Shown: one piece after another, positions 6,793 through 15,352 of the stretch | How the letters are laid out: each line of letters starts with the position of its first letter | Numbering within the stretch: position 1 is the stretch's first letter | Virus record (IMG/VR): IMGVR_UViG_3300047512_000010 | Coordinates: 1-20,303 of that record | Reading direction: 5' to 3' (one strand) | Length of the DNA stretch: 20,303 nt | Origin: a virus | Translations under genes and position numbers: made by a program | The notes under the pieces: model-generated | The model's database searches: none | Told to the model about the DNA's origin: nothing | Seen by the model: only the letters and a program-made list of their open reading frames with translations

Positions 6793-8420
6793 TGGCTGAA
6801 CTTCCACGTTACCAACCAACTGGCTATTTGCCAGCAGACGTTCCACGTTTAGACTTTGCTAATCTTAAAGAGTCTGTAGCAATGACTCAGGGAATTAGCG
6901 CTGCTCTAGATCGTTTGTCTAATTTTGCTTTTAAAGAAGCAGAAGAAAAAGCAAGACGTGAGGGTATGCAATGGGCGCCAGAAAATGCACCAACCCCAGA
7001 ACAAGTGTTGGCGGCAAAAGATGACCCAAATGCTTTACAAAAGTTGTTTGCAAAGCCTGGCACAGCATTTGGCGATGCGGCCAGAAAGATTCAGGCCATT
7101 CAATTAAGAACCGAACTTGAATCAATTGGAAGGCAAAAACTAGCAGAGTTAAGTATTAAGTCAGAAAAAGAAGGATACACTCTTGACCAAATTCAGCAAG
7201 AAACAAAATCCTTAACCAATGGATACGCTAGAGCAATTAGCGCTGTAGATGCTGAAGAAGGCTCTAGGTTTAGAGCATCCATATCCATGGTTGGAAGCTC
7301 CCTTATTGCTACCGCTGCAAAAAAATTTGAAAATACTTTGATTGAACAAAGGGCAGCGCTTGTAACAGAGCATTTGGCATCAACACCAGTAACCCTTGCA
7401 AACCATATTAAAACAGTATCCGATCCAGTAGAATTGCAAGCGCTTATAAATGCCGAATTTGAAAAGATACTTTCAGCTGCTGGATCTGTAAACATTCCAG
7501 GATTTGTAAAAGAAAAAGCACAAGACTTTGAAAAATTTAAACTTAATGCAATTATTGAATATGCAATTAGTAAAGATTTTGCGCCAACAGAGATAGACGG
7601 ATACAGAAGATTAATTACTGGAGATTATGGAAAATTATCTGAGGTAATGAAAAAAGTAAACCTTGACAAATTAAAGACTCAATGGCTTGAAAAAACAGGC
7701 AATATTATTGAATCAAATAATAAAGCAAACGCATTAAGTCTTTCAATAAATCAAGATAAAGTAAATCAAATTTTAGAAAATCATGCTGCTGGAAAAATAG
7801 GCGGTCAAGATGCATATCGTCAAATAAAAGCATTAAACGTAACTCTTCCTGATGGCCAAATGAGAGCTTTGCTTTCTGGCGAAGGCGCCGGGGCTACACC
7901 AAAAGAATTTGGTAATTATGAATCAATGACTCAGCGTGGACTGCTTGGAGAAAATGAAATAAACAATCTTGCTGAAAAAGGAAAGATGAGTTGGACACAA
8001 GCAAACAAACTTAAACAGCAAGCTCGAAACCCAGATACACAAATGAGAGATGCATTAAGTTATGGAAGAGCAGCTGTTGGAGCGCCAGGAGAAATGACGT
8101 TTGGCTTTGGATATGAAAAAGGAAGATATGAAAGACTCCAGGGGCAGTTGCGTGTACAAAAATATGAGGCATTGCAAGCTGGTAAACCATTTGATCCAAT
8201 GCAAGTAATGATAGAACTTGTTAAAAAAGATAATGCAACAGCAGAGCATCAGCAATATGAAAATGATTTAAATGATTTTAAAACTAGGCTTATAAGAAAC
8301 GGAATTAAGTTTGACAATAATAGAATTTATACAGAAAAAGACTTAAAAGATGTTGGCAAAAGAGAAAGAGATATATTGCTTGATATGCAGTCTAAATTAA
8401 AAAGGGATAAGGATCAGTAA
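6792..8420 (+). CDS. Internal virion (ejection) protein, T7 gp15-like
   Basis: A 542-residue protein, almost all predicted helix, with strong Lys/Glu/Gln content and no membrane segment or enzymatic motif. The N-terminus has 'YQPTGYLPADVPRLDFANLKES', the usual opening of the second ejection protein in related phages (short Pro/Arg stretch, then amphipathic helices 'ISAALDRLSNFAFKEAEEKAR'). T7 gp15 is 747 residues, so this is a shorter relative. The role is inferred as part of the periplasmic conduit built with the proteins before and after it. Base composition becomes visibly more A-rich from about 6900 to 8420 than in the tube genes. It overlaps the next gene by one base (TAATG). Confidence 0.72.
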   Translation: MAELPRYQPTGYLPADVPRLDFANLKESVAMTQGISAALDRLSNFAFKEAEEKARREGMQWAPENAPTPEQVLAAKDDPNALQKLFAKPGTAFGDAARKIQAIQLRTELESIGRQKLAELSIKSEKEGYTLDQIQQETKSLTNGYARAISAVDAEEGSRFRASISMVGSSLIATAAKKFENTLIEQRAALVTEHLASTPVTLANHIKTVSDPVELQALINAEFEKILSAAGSVNIPGFVKEKAQDFEKFKLNAIIEYAISKDFAPTEIDGYRRLITGDYGKLSEVMKKVNLDKLKTQWLEKTGNIIESNNKANALSLSINQDKVNQILENHAAGKIGGQDAYRQIKALNVTLPDGQMRALLSGEGAGATPKEFGNYESMTQRGLLGENEINNLAEKGKMSWTQANKLKQQARNPDTQMRDALSYGRAAVGAPGEMTFGFGYEKGRYERLQGQLRVQKYEALQAGKPFDPMQVMIELVKKDNATAEHQQYENDLNDFKTRLIRNGIKFDNNRIYTEKDLKDVGKRERDILLDMQSKLKRDKDQ

Positions 8421-10507
8421 TGATTGAGGATCGTTTTGCAGATTTAATTAGACACAGCTATCGGTTGCCAAATGAAGATGGTCAGTCTCAAGATACTTTA
8501 TTGGGATCAAATCAATCTCGTGACCCAGTTGGTACAGTTACTGTTACTGGATACCAAGAGCCACAAGTAATGACTGACGTTATGCCAGAAGGCGCTGGCA
8601 TGGTTGCAAAACCATCAGATGTACGAGTTGGCCGCGGTGGCTTAACTCTTGAACAGTCTGCACAGGCTGGTAACTTGGATCGTCCATTGATGGCTTTGGC
8701 AGATATGTTGGCTGGAGCTGGGCGAGGAGCTGTATCACAGACGATTGGTATTGGCGGGGATGTAGAGAGCATTTTTACTGGATTAAAAAATGTTTTCACC
8801 AATCCAAATAACAAATCAATGGTAGATGCATTTTTAGAAGGAATGTCTCAGCCAACCACATTGCCAACAACTCAGCAAATTAGTACAGAAGGTTTTACGC
8901 TGCCTGGTACAAATCTTAATGTGCCACCATTGGCTCCTGTTGTGCCACCTAGTGCGCCAGCACAAGCAGAGCGCCAAGCAAGCGCAGAGTATGGCCAAAC
9001 TGGTGGAGAGTTCTTGCCATTTCCAGGGGCAGTTGATGCAGCCAAGTTGGCTGTAAAAGCAATCAAGGCAACTAAGGGTATGCCGGTTGGTTTAAGCATT
9101 AAAGACGTTAGCGGTACAAAAGAAATAGCATTTGCTACGGCTAAACCAATAGCCCTTACAAATATTGACCAGCAAAGTTTGCCAGCAATACAAAAAATTG
9201 TTTCTGATGGTATTGCATCTAGTATGTCAGGATCAAAAATTATTCAAATGGTTGAAACTCAGACTAAAACAAAATTAACTGGAAAACAAAAAAAAGAATT
9301 AAAAGATTATGTTTTTGAAAATGTTCCAAAAGGGCAAATATATTCTGACCAAGCATTTAAAGATTTAATTGCTCAACCATTACCATTTGAACCATCAACA
9401 CAACAATTTACTAAAGCATTTGATGCTGCAATAAATTGGCTTAAAACGCTTAATCCAGAAGAAATTAAAAATGCTGCCATTTTAGCGGATCAGCGTTTAA
9501 AACCAATATTAGGGGTTGATGCTGAAGGAAATGTTAATCATTTACTTGCAACTAATGGCAAATTATTAAAAACAGAAAAAGGTATTGAGGGTGGTACACC
9601 AATTGAGTTGCCAGACGGCCGCAATATAGAAAGCGCTGGTTTATCAATATCACCAGCTTTTAAGGTTGGCAAATTTAGTACTTGCCCAAATTCTGCAAGT
9701 TGCGCTCAAGAATGTCTTGGTAAGACTTCTGGAGGATATTTTACCTATGGCGGTGGCCGAGATTTGGATGCTATGAAAGGCGCTCGTTTACGCAGTTTTA
9801 GAATGACACAGGCTATGTTTAGAGAGCCAGAGGCTTTTGCAATTAAGCTCAATGAAGAAATCTTCTCATTAAAGAAAGCAGCAGAAAAGAACGGCAATGC
9901 TTTTGCAGTTCGCCTTAATATGCTTTCAGATATTGATCCTAAAGTACATAAGTCGATTATTGAAGCAAACCCAGACGTACTCTTCTATGACTACACAAAG
10001 ATGAAATACCGCCCAGTTGCGCCTAATCATCATTACACATATAGCTCAACAGGATTGTCGCAGAAGGCTGGTCAGAATGGCTTAACTGTAGATGTTGATA
10101 ATCCACACTCCAATTGGACACAGATGCGCCAATGGCTTGACGATGGCCAAAATGTAGCAATGGCATTTAGCCGCAAATATAGCCTACCAGAATCTGTGCT
10201 TGATGAAGCCACAGGCAAAACCTATCGAGTTATTGATGGCGATGCCTATGACTTTAGACCAATGGATGCACAGCCACCAGGCTCAGATGGGGTAATTGTC
10301 GGTCTAAAAAATAAAGCTATGACCCGCAAAGAGTCTATGGCGGCACAGGATTCCAATGGATTCTTTGTACAGTACGATCCTAAGCTCGGCACACAAGTGA
10401 CTATCCCGCGCCAAAAGAAAGAGGTTATTATGCTCAAAACGGAAGGTCAAGAAACACCATCCGTTATGGAAACTGGTGAGCAGATTACAGAGAGGGCAAA
10501 GAAATGA
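8420..10507 (+). CDS. Large virion protein with GP88-like C-terminal domain
   Basis: A 695-residue protein in the place of T7 gp16. Residues ~85-120 (RPLMALADMLAGAGRGAVSQ, then GIGGDVESI) match a segment common near the N-terminus of large internal proteins of podoviruses. Residues ~140-200 are a Pro/Thr/Ala linker. From about residue 410 on the sequence resembles the GP88 family (mycobacteriophage gp88-type, function unknown): a Cys cluster C422-x5-C428-x3-C432 in TCPNSASCAQEC, the strand VRLNMLSDID at 497-506, FYDYTK at 522-527, and NVAMAFSRK at 578-586. I see no lytic transglycosylase motif. The three cysteines could bind a metal or an Fe-S cluster; that is inference. The gene overlaps the 59-aa gene by 4 bases (ATGA). 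The GP88 half is less A-rich than the middle part, so a fusion is likely. Virion location is inferred from context. Confidence 0.65.
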   Translation: MIEDRFADLIRHSYRLPNEDGQSQDTLLGSNQSRDPVGTVTVTGYQEPQVMTDVMPEGAGMVAKPSDVRVGRGGLTLEQSAQAGNLDRPLMALADMLAGAGRGAVSQTIGIGGDVESIFTGLKNVFTNPNNKSMVDAFLEGMSQPTTLPTTQQISTEGFTLPGTNLNVPPLAPVVPPSAPAQAERQASAEYGQTGGEFLPFPGAVDAAKLAVKAIKATKGMPVGLSIKDVSGTKEIAFATAKPIALTNIDQQSLPAIQKIVSDGIASSMSGSKIIQMVETQTKTKLTGKQKKELKDYVFENVPKGQIYSDQAFKDLIAQPLPFEPSTQQFTKAFDAAINWLKTLNPEEIKNAAILADQRLKPILGVDAEGNVNHLLATNGKLLKTEKGIEGGTPIELPDGRNIESAGLSISPAFKVGKFSTCPNSASCAQECLGKTSGGYFTYGGGRDLDAMKGARLRSFRMTQAMFREPEAFAIKLNEEIFSLKKAAEKNGNAFAVRLNMLSDIDPKVHKSIIEANPDVLFYDYTKMKYRPVAPNHHYTYSSTGLSQKAGQNGLTVDVDNPHSNWTQMRQWLDDGQNVAMAFSRKYSLPESVLDEATGKTYRVIDGDAYDFRPMDAQPPGSDGVIVGLKNKAMTRKESMAAQDSNGFFVQYDPKLGTQVTIPRQKKEVIMLKTEGQETPSVMETGEQITERAKK

Positions 10508-10683
10508 TTAGCAATGTTCAACTAAAAGAAGAAGACTTTCTACAGCAATTCCCACGAGCAACTGAATTTATGCAAGATGGATTACCATTTGTTAATTGGT
10601 GGGAAGCCGGTGAGGATAGAACCTCGCAAGGCAAACCTATCAATGTAGCCGATTTGGCAGCAATGAATAAGGGAATTGGATAA
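10504..10683 (+). CDS. Small uncharacterised protein (59 aa) between the two large ejection proteins
   Basis: A 59-residue frame, ATG 10504 to TAA 10681-10683. It begins MISNVQLKEEDFLQQF, has a Trp-Trp pair (FVNWWEAGED) near residue 32, and ends LAAMNKGIG. GAGAGGG lies just upstream of the start. The start overlaps the preceding stop by four bases (ATGA), and its stop shares one base with the next ATG (TAATG), the same coupling used by its neighbours, so it is very likely translated. Without it there would be an unexplained 175-base gap in an otherwise seamless block. I do not recognise the family. A small accessory or chaperone for one of the flanking large virion proteins is only a guess. 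Confidence 0.75.
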   Translation: MISNVQLKEEDFLQQFPRATEFMQDGLPFVNWWEAGEDRTSQGKPINVADLAAMNKGIG

Positions 10684-13610
10684 TGTCTATAAAGCCATTA
10701 AACGAGCGGTTAGATGAGCTAGACTCCGCTGAAAAAGATGTTGCTGAATTGCCAATAAAAATATCGGCAACTGAGGATACTTTTCCAAGCGCTGAAGAAC
10801 AGCCTCAGTTTGAACCAGTACAAGTTGCTGGATTGGGTGACTTAAAAAAGCTAGGTAATATTTTTAAGCAAAGCAAAAAATCTGAAAGACCTTTAATTAA
10901 ACCAGGCAAAGAACAGGAAACTGTTGGGCCATATCAGGTTATACCAGAGGCAACAACAAAAAAAGCAGAAGAGATTTTGCAAGAAGCTCCAACAATGCCA
11001 GTTACTGGCAAGCCATCCCCTACATCAGCAGAGGTTGCTGCTGGTGTACCAGAGACCGCATTTAATCTAGACTTGATTAAAGACGATGATGGTGTCAAAC
11101 AGTTTATAGAGGCTACGGCTAGATCCTATGGCGCAGACAAAATAGAAAAAGTTAGTTATAAAGAAATAGCAACCAAAGTTGCCGCCGAAGGATATGATGA
11201 GGCTTTCTTGGCTAGGATTCTCAATCCGTTGGAAGCCACTAAGGCCAATCCTAGCGATGCTTACAAAATGCTATTGGCATTGACAGATGCTGGTAAAAGA
11301 GCGTATGAGCTTGGGGTTAAGGTAACAAAGGCAACAGGAGATGGAACATTAAATGCTGATTTGGCAAGCGAGTTTCAGCAAGCTGTTGCATTAGAGGGGG
11401 CTTTGCTTAAAGCAGCAAGAGGCCGTCAGGCAGACATTGCAAGAACCCTTGGTATATTTTCTGAAGCAAGACAGTCGACCGCAGAAAGAGGCAAAGTTCT
11501 TGAAGCAATTATGAACGAGTCTGGCGGGATTAAATCAGTACATGATTTTGCAACAAAATATATTGCACTTGATTCAAGAGCGGCAAGGGCTGAAATGGCA
11601 TCATCTGGTTATGCAAGCGATTTCAAAGGTGTGGCCGGTAGAGTTACAGATATTGTTCTGACTACATGGATTAATAGCATATTGTCTAGTCCAATTACAC
11701 ACGCTAAAAATATTGCTGGTAATACATTTTTTGGGGCATATCAAATACCAGAAAGATTGGTTGCCTCTGGCATTGGTAAGGTTAGAAATGTTCTTTTCCC
11801 AGGCGGTGAAACAGGAATTAAATTAAACGAAATACAGGCACACGCAATTAGCTTTGTTACGTCTCCAAGAGAGGCTTTTGAAATTGGTCTAAGAGCTTAT
11901 AAAAACAATACACCAACTGATCCGTTTACAAAGATTGAGTCTACTAGATACAACAGAGATCCATTTTCTATTGATGCAGAAACTGATTTTGGAAAATCAA
12001 TGGCAAAGGCTTTGCAGTTATATGGTTCATTTGTAACCATACCAGGCAGAGCCTTGATGGCAGAGGACGAAATTTTTAAAGCATGGGGATTTAGAAACCA
12101 TATAAATCTTTTGTCTATCCGAGAGGGTAACAAAATGTTTGAAGAACTCATTAAAAAAGGTATTGATTCAGATTCTGCTGCCAAGCAAGCAGAGGCTTTA
12201 ACGCTTAGTTTGCAAGCCAACCCAACAGAAGAACTTATGCGAGCAGCAACAGCAGAAGCAAGAACGCTAACTTTCACCAAAGAGTTAGAGGGATTTCTTG
12301 GGGATGCTGCAAAAATGACACAAAGTCCTTTAATAAAAATGTTTGTGCCATTTATTAGAACCCCAACAAACATTATGTTGGAAACAATTAGTAGAACACC
12401 AGTTGGTGTTTTAACTCCAAAGTTTATTAGCGACATTAAAGCCGGTGGAATACAAAGTGATATAGCAATGGCAAAGATTGGGCTTGGTTCACTCGTTATG
12501 TACTCTGTTGCAGCTGGCCCATTAGAAGGCAAACTAACAGGATACGGCCCAATGAGGAAGGGCGATAAACAAGTCCTAGAAGGTACTGGCTGGCAACAGT
12601 TTAGCTATGTATTAAGAAGAGACCAAGTCAGCGATGAGCGACTCAAAGAGTGGGAAAAGCTAACAAAGGTAAGCGTTGGGAAAGATAAGGTATATATAAG
12701 TTATGCTGGCCTAGAGCCGTTGGCATCATTATTGGCTATTGCTGCAAGCGCTGGTGAATACTCAATGCAAGAGGCATCAGAAGCAGATTTAACAAAAATA
12801 TTTACTGGTGGTGTTCTTGGTTTATACAATTACATGAGCGAACAGCCAATGCTAAAAGGCATTAGTGAAATGATGAGCGTTCTTAAATCATCTGCGCAAG
12901 ATGAAGAACCTTTCTTATATAACTTGTTTGCTCAAATGTCTAAACAAATGACAAGCGTTCTAATTGGTGGAAGCCCATTGGGTATACACAGTTCATTTGT
13001 CGCTAATATAGAGCGGTTTATAAATCCAGAACAATCTTTAGTTATGGAGGCAAGGTCACCATTAGATGACAATCCATTTAATGGAATTAAAAAAGGAGCA
13101 ATGGAGGCTATTGGTCAAGCCATGTCGAGAAATCCATTAACTTCAGATATGCTACCTCCTAAGATAGATCCATTAACTGGAGTTACAAAAAAAACTGGCG
13201 AGGGTAATTGGAACGAAACATTCAATCCATTTAAAACATCAGAGGGCAAAGACAGTCCAGCCCATATGATTTATGCCCAGTTCCGTCTGCCAATGTATAT
13301 CCCAGAAAAGAAAATAAATGGGGTTGAGTTAAATGATGAGCAATATACAAGGCTTATTGAGCTGGCAACCAAAGGCAATAAGATTGAAAAGGGCTTATTA
13401 ATGCTTGCCAATGATCCAAACTTTATAGCTTTTGCTAAGACTACAAATGATCCAAATAAAGGCTTTGCTAAAGCACAGGCAATAGTACAAAGGGTTGCTG
13501 AGTCTGCTTATGCGGAGGCTAGAAAGATATTAATTATGGAAGATTCCAGTTTGCGTATGGATATCGGTGACGTTAAAAAACTAGAGCAATTTGAAGGCAA
13601 GTTTAGGTAA
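10683..13610 (+). CDS. Large internal virion / DNA ejection protein
   Basis: A 975-residue protein and the largest gene here. Residues 1-130 are acidic, Pro/Gln-rich and probably disordered. They are followed by helical segments and, at about residues 325-365, the stretch TWINSILSSPITHAKNIAGN, with a hydrophobic 'TFFGAYQIPERLVASGIG' after it. This is typical of the large ejection proteins of pelagiphage-like and other environmental podoviruses. Further hydrophobic or amphipathic helices are near 600-625 (IGLGSLVMYSVAAGPL) and 675-690 (LEPLASLLAIAASAGEY), consistent with membrane contact. It has no recognisable peptidoglycan hydrolase. With the 695-aa protein it probably replaces T7 gp16 (1318 residues), carrying the leading DNA end through the inner membrane. 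It ends 40 bases before the fibre gene, with AGGGAA in between. Confidence 0.72.
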   Translation: MSIKPLNERLDELDSAEKDVAELPIKISATEDTFPSAEEQPQFEPVQVAGLGDLKKLGNIFKQSKKSERPLIKPGKEQETVGPYQVIPEATTKKAEEILQEAPTMPVTGKPSPTSAEVAAGVPETAFNLDLIKDDDGVKQFIEATARSYGADKIEKVSYKEIATKVAAEGYDEAFLARILNPLEATKANPSDAYKMLLALTDAGKRAYELGVKVTKATGDGTLNADLASEFQQAVALEGALLKAARGRQADIARTLGIFSEARQSTAERGKVLEAIMNESGGIKSVHDFATKYIALDSRAARAEMASSGYASDFKGVAGRVTDIVLTTWINSILSSPITHAKNIAGNTFFGAYQIPERLVASGIGKVRNVLFPGGETGIKLNEIQAHAISFVTSPREAFEIGLRAYKNNTPTDPFTKIESTRYNRDPFSIDAETDFGKSMAKALQLYGSFVTIPGRALMAEDEIFKAWGFRNHINLLSIREGNKMFEELIKKGIDSDSAAKQAEALTLSLQANPTEELMRAATAEARTLTFTKELEGFLGDAAKMTQSPLIKMFVPFIRTPTNIMLETISRTPVGVLTPKFISDIKAGGIQSDIAMAKIGLGSLVMYSVAAGPLEGKLTGYGPMRKGDKQVLEGTGWQQFSYVLRRDQVSDERLKEWEKLTKVSVGKDKVYISYAGLEPLASLLAIAASAGEYSMQEASEADLTKIFTGGVLGLYNYMSEQPMLKGISEMMSVLKSSAQDEEPFLYNLFAQMSKQMTSVLIGGSPLGIHSSFVANIERFINPEQSLVMEARSPLDDNPFNGIKKGAMEAIGQAMSRNPLTSDMLPPKIDPLTGVTKKTGEGNWNETFNPFKTSEGKDSPAHMIYAQFRLPMYIPEKKINGVELNDEQYTRLIELATKGNKIEKGLLMLANDPNFIAFAKTTNDPNKGFAKAQAIVQRVAESAYAEARKILIMEDSSLRMDIGDVKKLEQFEGKFR

Positions 13611-13650
13611 TAGACTTTTATGAAAAAATCAACTAGATTAGGGAAATATT

Positions 13651-15309
13651 ATGGCTGATTATGCGATATCTAACGTAGCACGAAGAGTGGTCTATGCCAA
13701 TACTGGTGTAGGGCCATACTCGTTTACGTTTGAAATTCTTGCTAATACCGATATCGCTGTATATCGCGGCAGTACATTATTGACTCTGACCACAGATTAC
13801 AGCGTAACCATTAATGCTAACGGCACAGGGTCAGTTACCCTGGTAACCGCTGGCACAGGCAATATTACGATTGTTGGCGCAAGAGCAATTCAACGCACTA
13901 GCGACTATACGACAGGCGGTGATTTGTTCGCCAGCACCCTTAATACTGATCTAGACTCTCAGACCATCTACGCACAACAAGTGGCTGAGACCGCAGAGCG
14001 TGGACTCAAGGCTCCAGTAGTAGACCCGACTGACATCAACATGACCTTGCCAGCAAAGGCATCTCGTGTTGGTACAGTCCTAGCATTTAATGCAACAACC
14101 GGTAACCCAGAGGCTGGCCCAAGCATTGGCGCTGTAACCACAGTTGCAGCTCAGTCAGCCAACATTAATACTGTAGCGACAAATATTGCAAGTGTTAACA
14201 CAGTTGCTGGCAATGTCGCTAACGTCAATACAGTTGCTGGTATATCTGGTAACGTAACGACAGTTGCGGGGATTAGTGCTAACGTCACATCGGTGGCTGG
14301 CAACTCATCCAATATTAATACTGTTGCTGGTAACAACGCAAACATTACGACAGTTGCTGGCATCTCAGGCAATGTGACTACGGTTGCCGGGATATCGGCT
14401 AACGTAACGACAGTCGCTGGAATCAATGCAGCTGTATCTACTGTGGCCACTAACAATGCTAACGTATCAACAGTAGCCACAAACATTGCATCAGTTAACA
14501 CAAACGCTACAAACATTGTTGCAATTCAGAATGCATCAACTAACGCAACCAATGCGGCCAACTCCGCTACCGCAGCCAGTAACGCACAGACAGCAGCCGA
14601 GGCAGCTCGTGATGCAACGCTAAGCGCATACGATAACTTTGATGACAGATATCTTGGCAGCAAGACTAGTGATCCAACACTAGATAATGATGGCAACGCT
14701 CTAGTCGCTGGCTCTCTGTACTTCAACTCAGTATCGGGAGCAATGAAGGTATACACAGGATCTGCTTGGGTAGCAGCCTATGTATCCGGCACAGACTATC
14801 TTGCTAAAGCAAACAACTTATCTGATTTGACTTCAACATCAACAGCCAGAACAAACCTTGGGCTGGGAACAATTGCTACACAGGCAGCAAGCAATGTATC
14901 AATAACTGGCGGATCAATTACAGGCATTACCGATCTAGCGGTAGCCGATGGCGGTACTGGCTCATCAACCGCTAGTGGTGCAAGAACAAACCTATTAGCA
15001 GTTGGCTACACAGCCACTACAGGCTCTGCGATTATTCCGTCTGGCACAACTGCTGAGAGAGATGGCTCACCAGCCAATGGTTACTTTAGATATAACACTT
15101 CTGTTAACTCATTTGAGGGTTATGTCAATGGAGCCTGGGGTGGTGTCGGCGGCGCACAAGCTGGTGGAGTTATCTTTGAGAACTCATTAACGATTAGCTC
15201 AAACTATACGCTGACATCTAACAAGAATGGATTAAGTGTTGGGCCAATCACCATTGGAAGTGGTGTAACTGTAACCGTTCCAAGCGGTGCTAGATGGGTG
15301 ATATTGTAA
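13651..15309 (+). CDS. Tail fibre protein (T7 gp17-type N-terminus)
   Basis: A 552-residue protein (T7 gp17: 553). Residues 1-~150 form the virion-binding domain of the T7 fibre family: 'VYANTGVGPYSFTFEIL', 'DYSVTINANGTGSVTL', 'RAIQRTSDYTTGGDLFAS', 'TLNTDLDSQTIYAQQVAE'. Residues 170-289 are twelve 10-residue repeats, and 290-325 an Ala/Asn coiled-coil stretch. The segment 'ALVAGSLYFNSVSGAMKVY' follows, then two fibre modules ('LSDLTSTSTARTNLGLGTIA' and 'VADGGTGSSTASGARTNL'), and a C-terminal strand unit ending VTVPSGARWVIL. These are standard parts of phage fibres; no enzymatic or chaperone domain is seen. It attaches to the A/B tube junction. The very short C-terminal tip suggests the receptor-binding work is done or completed by the adhesins downstream. 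Confidence 0.9.
   Translation: MADYAISNVARRVVYANTGVGPYSFTFEILANTDIAVYRGSTLLTLTTDYSVTINANGTGSVTLVTAGTGNITIVGARAIQRTSDYTTGGDLFASTLNTDLDSQTIYAQQVAETAERGLKAPVVDPTDINMTLPAKASRVGTVLAFNATTGNPEAGPSIGAVTTVAAQSANINTVATNIASVNTVAGNVANVNTVAGISGNVTTVAGISANVTSVAGNSSNINTVAGNNANITTVAGISGNVTTVAGISANVTTVAGINAAVSTVATNNANVSTVATNIASVNTNATNIVAIQNASTNATNAANSATAASNAQTAAEAARDATLSAYDNFDDRYLGSKTSDPTLDNDGNALVAGSLYFNSVSGAMKVYTGSAWVAAYVSGTDYLAKANNLSDLTSTSTARTNLGLGTIATQAASNVSITGGSITGITDLAVADGGTGSSTASGARTNLLAVGYTATTGSAIIPSGTTAERDGSPANGYFRYNTSVNSFEGYVNGAWGGVGGAQAGGVIFENSLTISSNYTLTSNKNGLSVGPITIGSGVTVTVPSGARWVIL
14158..14517 (+). repeat. Twelve tandem 30-bp units coding a 10-residue fibre-stalk repeat
   Basis: Residues 170-289 of the fibre read as 12 units of ten residues with consensus A-N-(V/I)-(T/N)-T-V-A-(G/T)-(I/N)-(S/N/I). 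Examples are ANVNTVAGIS, GNVTTVAGIS and ANVTTVAGIN. At DNA level the 30-bp units are diverged by synonymous changes. The hydrophobic positions (V/I at 3, V at 6) recur strictly, as expected for a trimeric beta-structured or coiled stalk. Length changes by slippage or recombination would lengthen or shorten the fibre. Confidence 0.88.
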
Positions 15310-15310
15310 G

Positions 15311-15352
15311 ATGAAAACCACTAAAATATACAAATACTTAGGAGTTCAATAA
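15311..15352 (+). other. 13-codon micro-ORF before the first adhesin gene
   Basis: ATG 15311 to TAA 15350-15352 encodes MKTTKIYKYLGVQ, and its stop shares a base with the ATG of the next gene (TAATG), the coupling used throughout this region. Only a weak ribosome site precedes it. A similar micro-ORF (13620-13658, MKKSTRLGKYYG) precedes the fibre gene. Either could be a coupling leader, a remnant of a removed fibre module, or chance. Confidence 0.2.

Noticed and set aside
11897-12532. Antisense frame of 211 codons over the large ejection protein
   Set aside because: It is a shadow of a well-supported gene with no start signal and no recognisable domain.
14151-14516. Antisense frame of 121 codons
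   Set aside because: It is only the reverse reading of the 30-bp repeats of the fibre gene; the product is a matching artificial repeat with no ribosome site.
14158-14517. CRISPR-like array of ~30-bp repeats
   Set aside because: The units are directly contiguous without spacers, diverged by synonymous changes, and keep the frame of the fibre protein.
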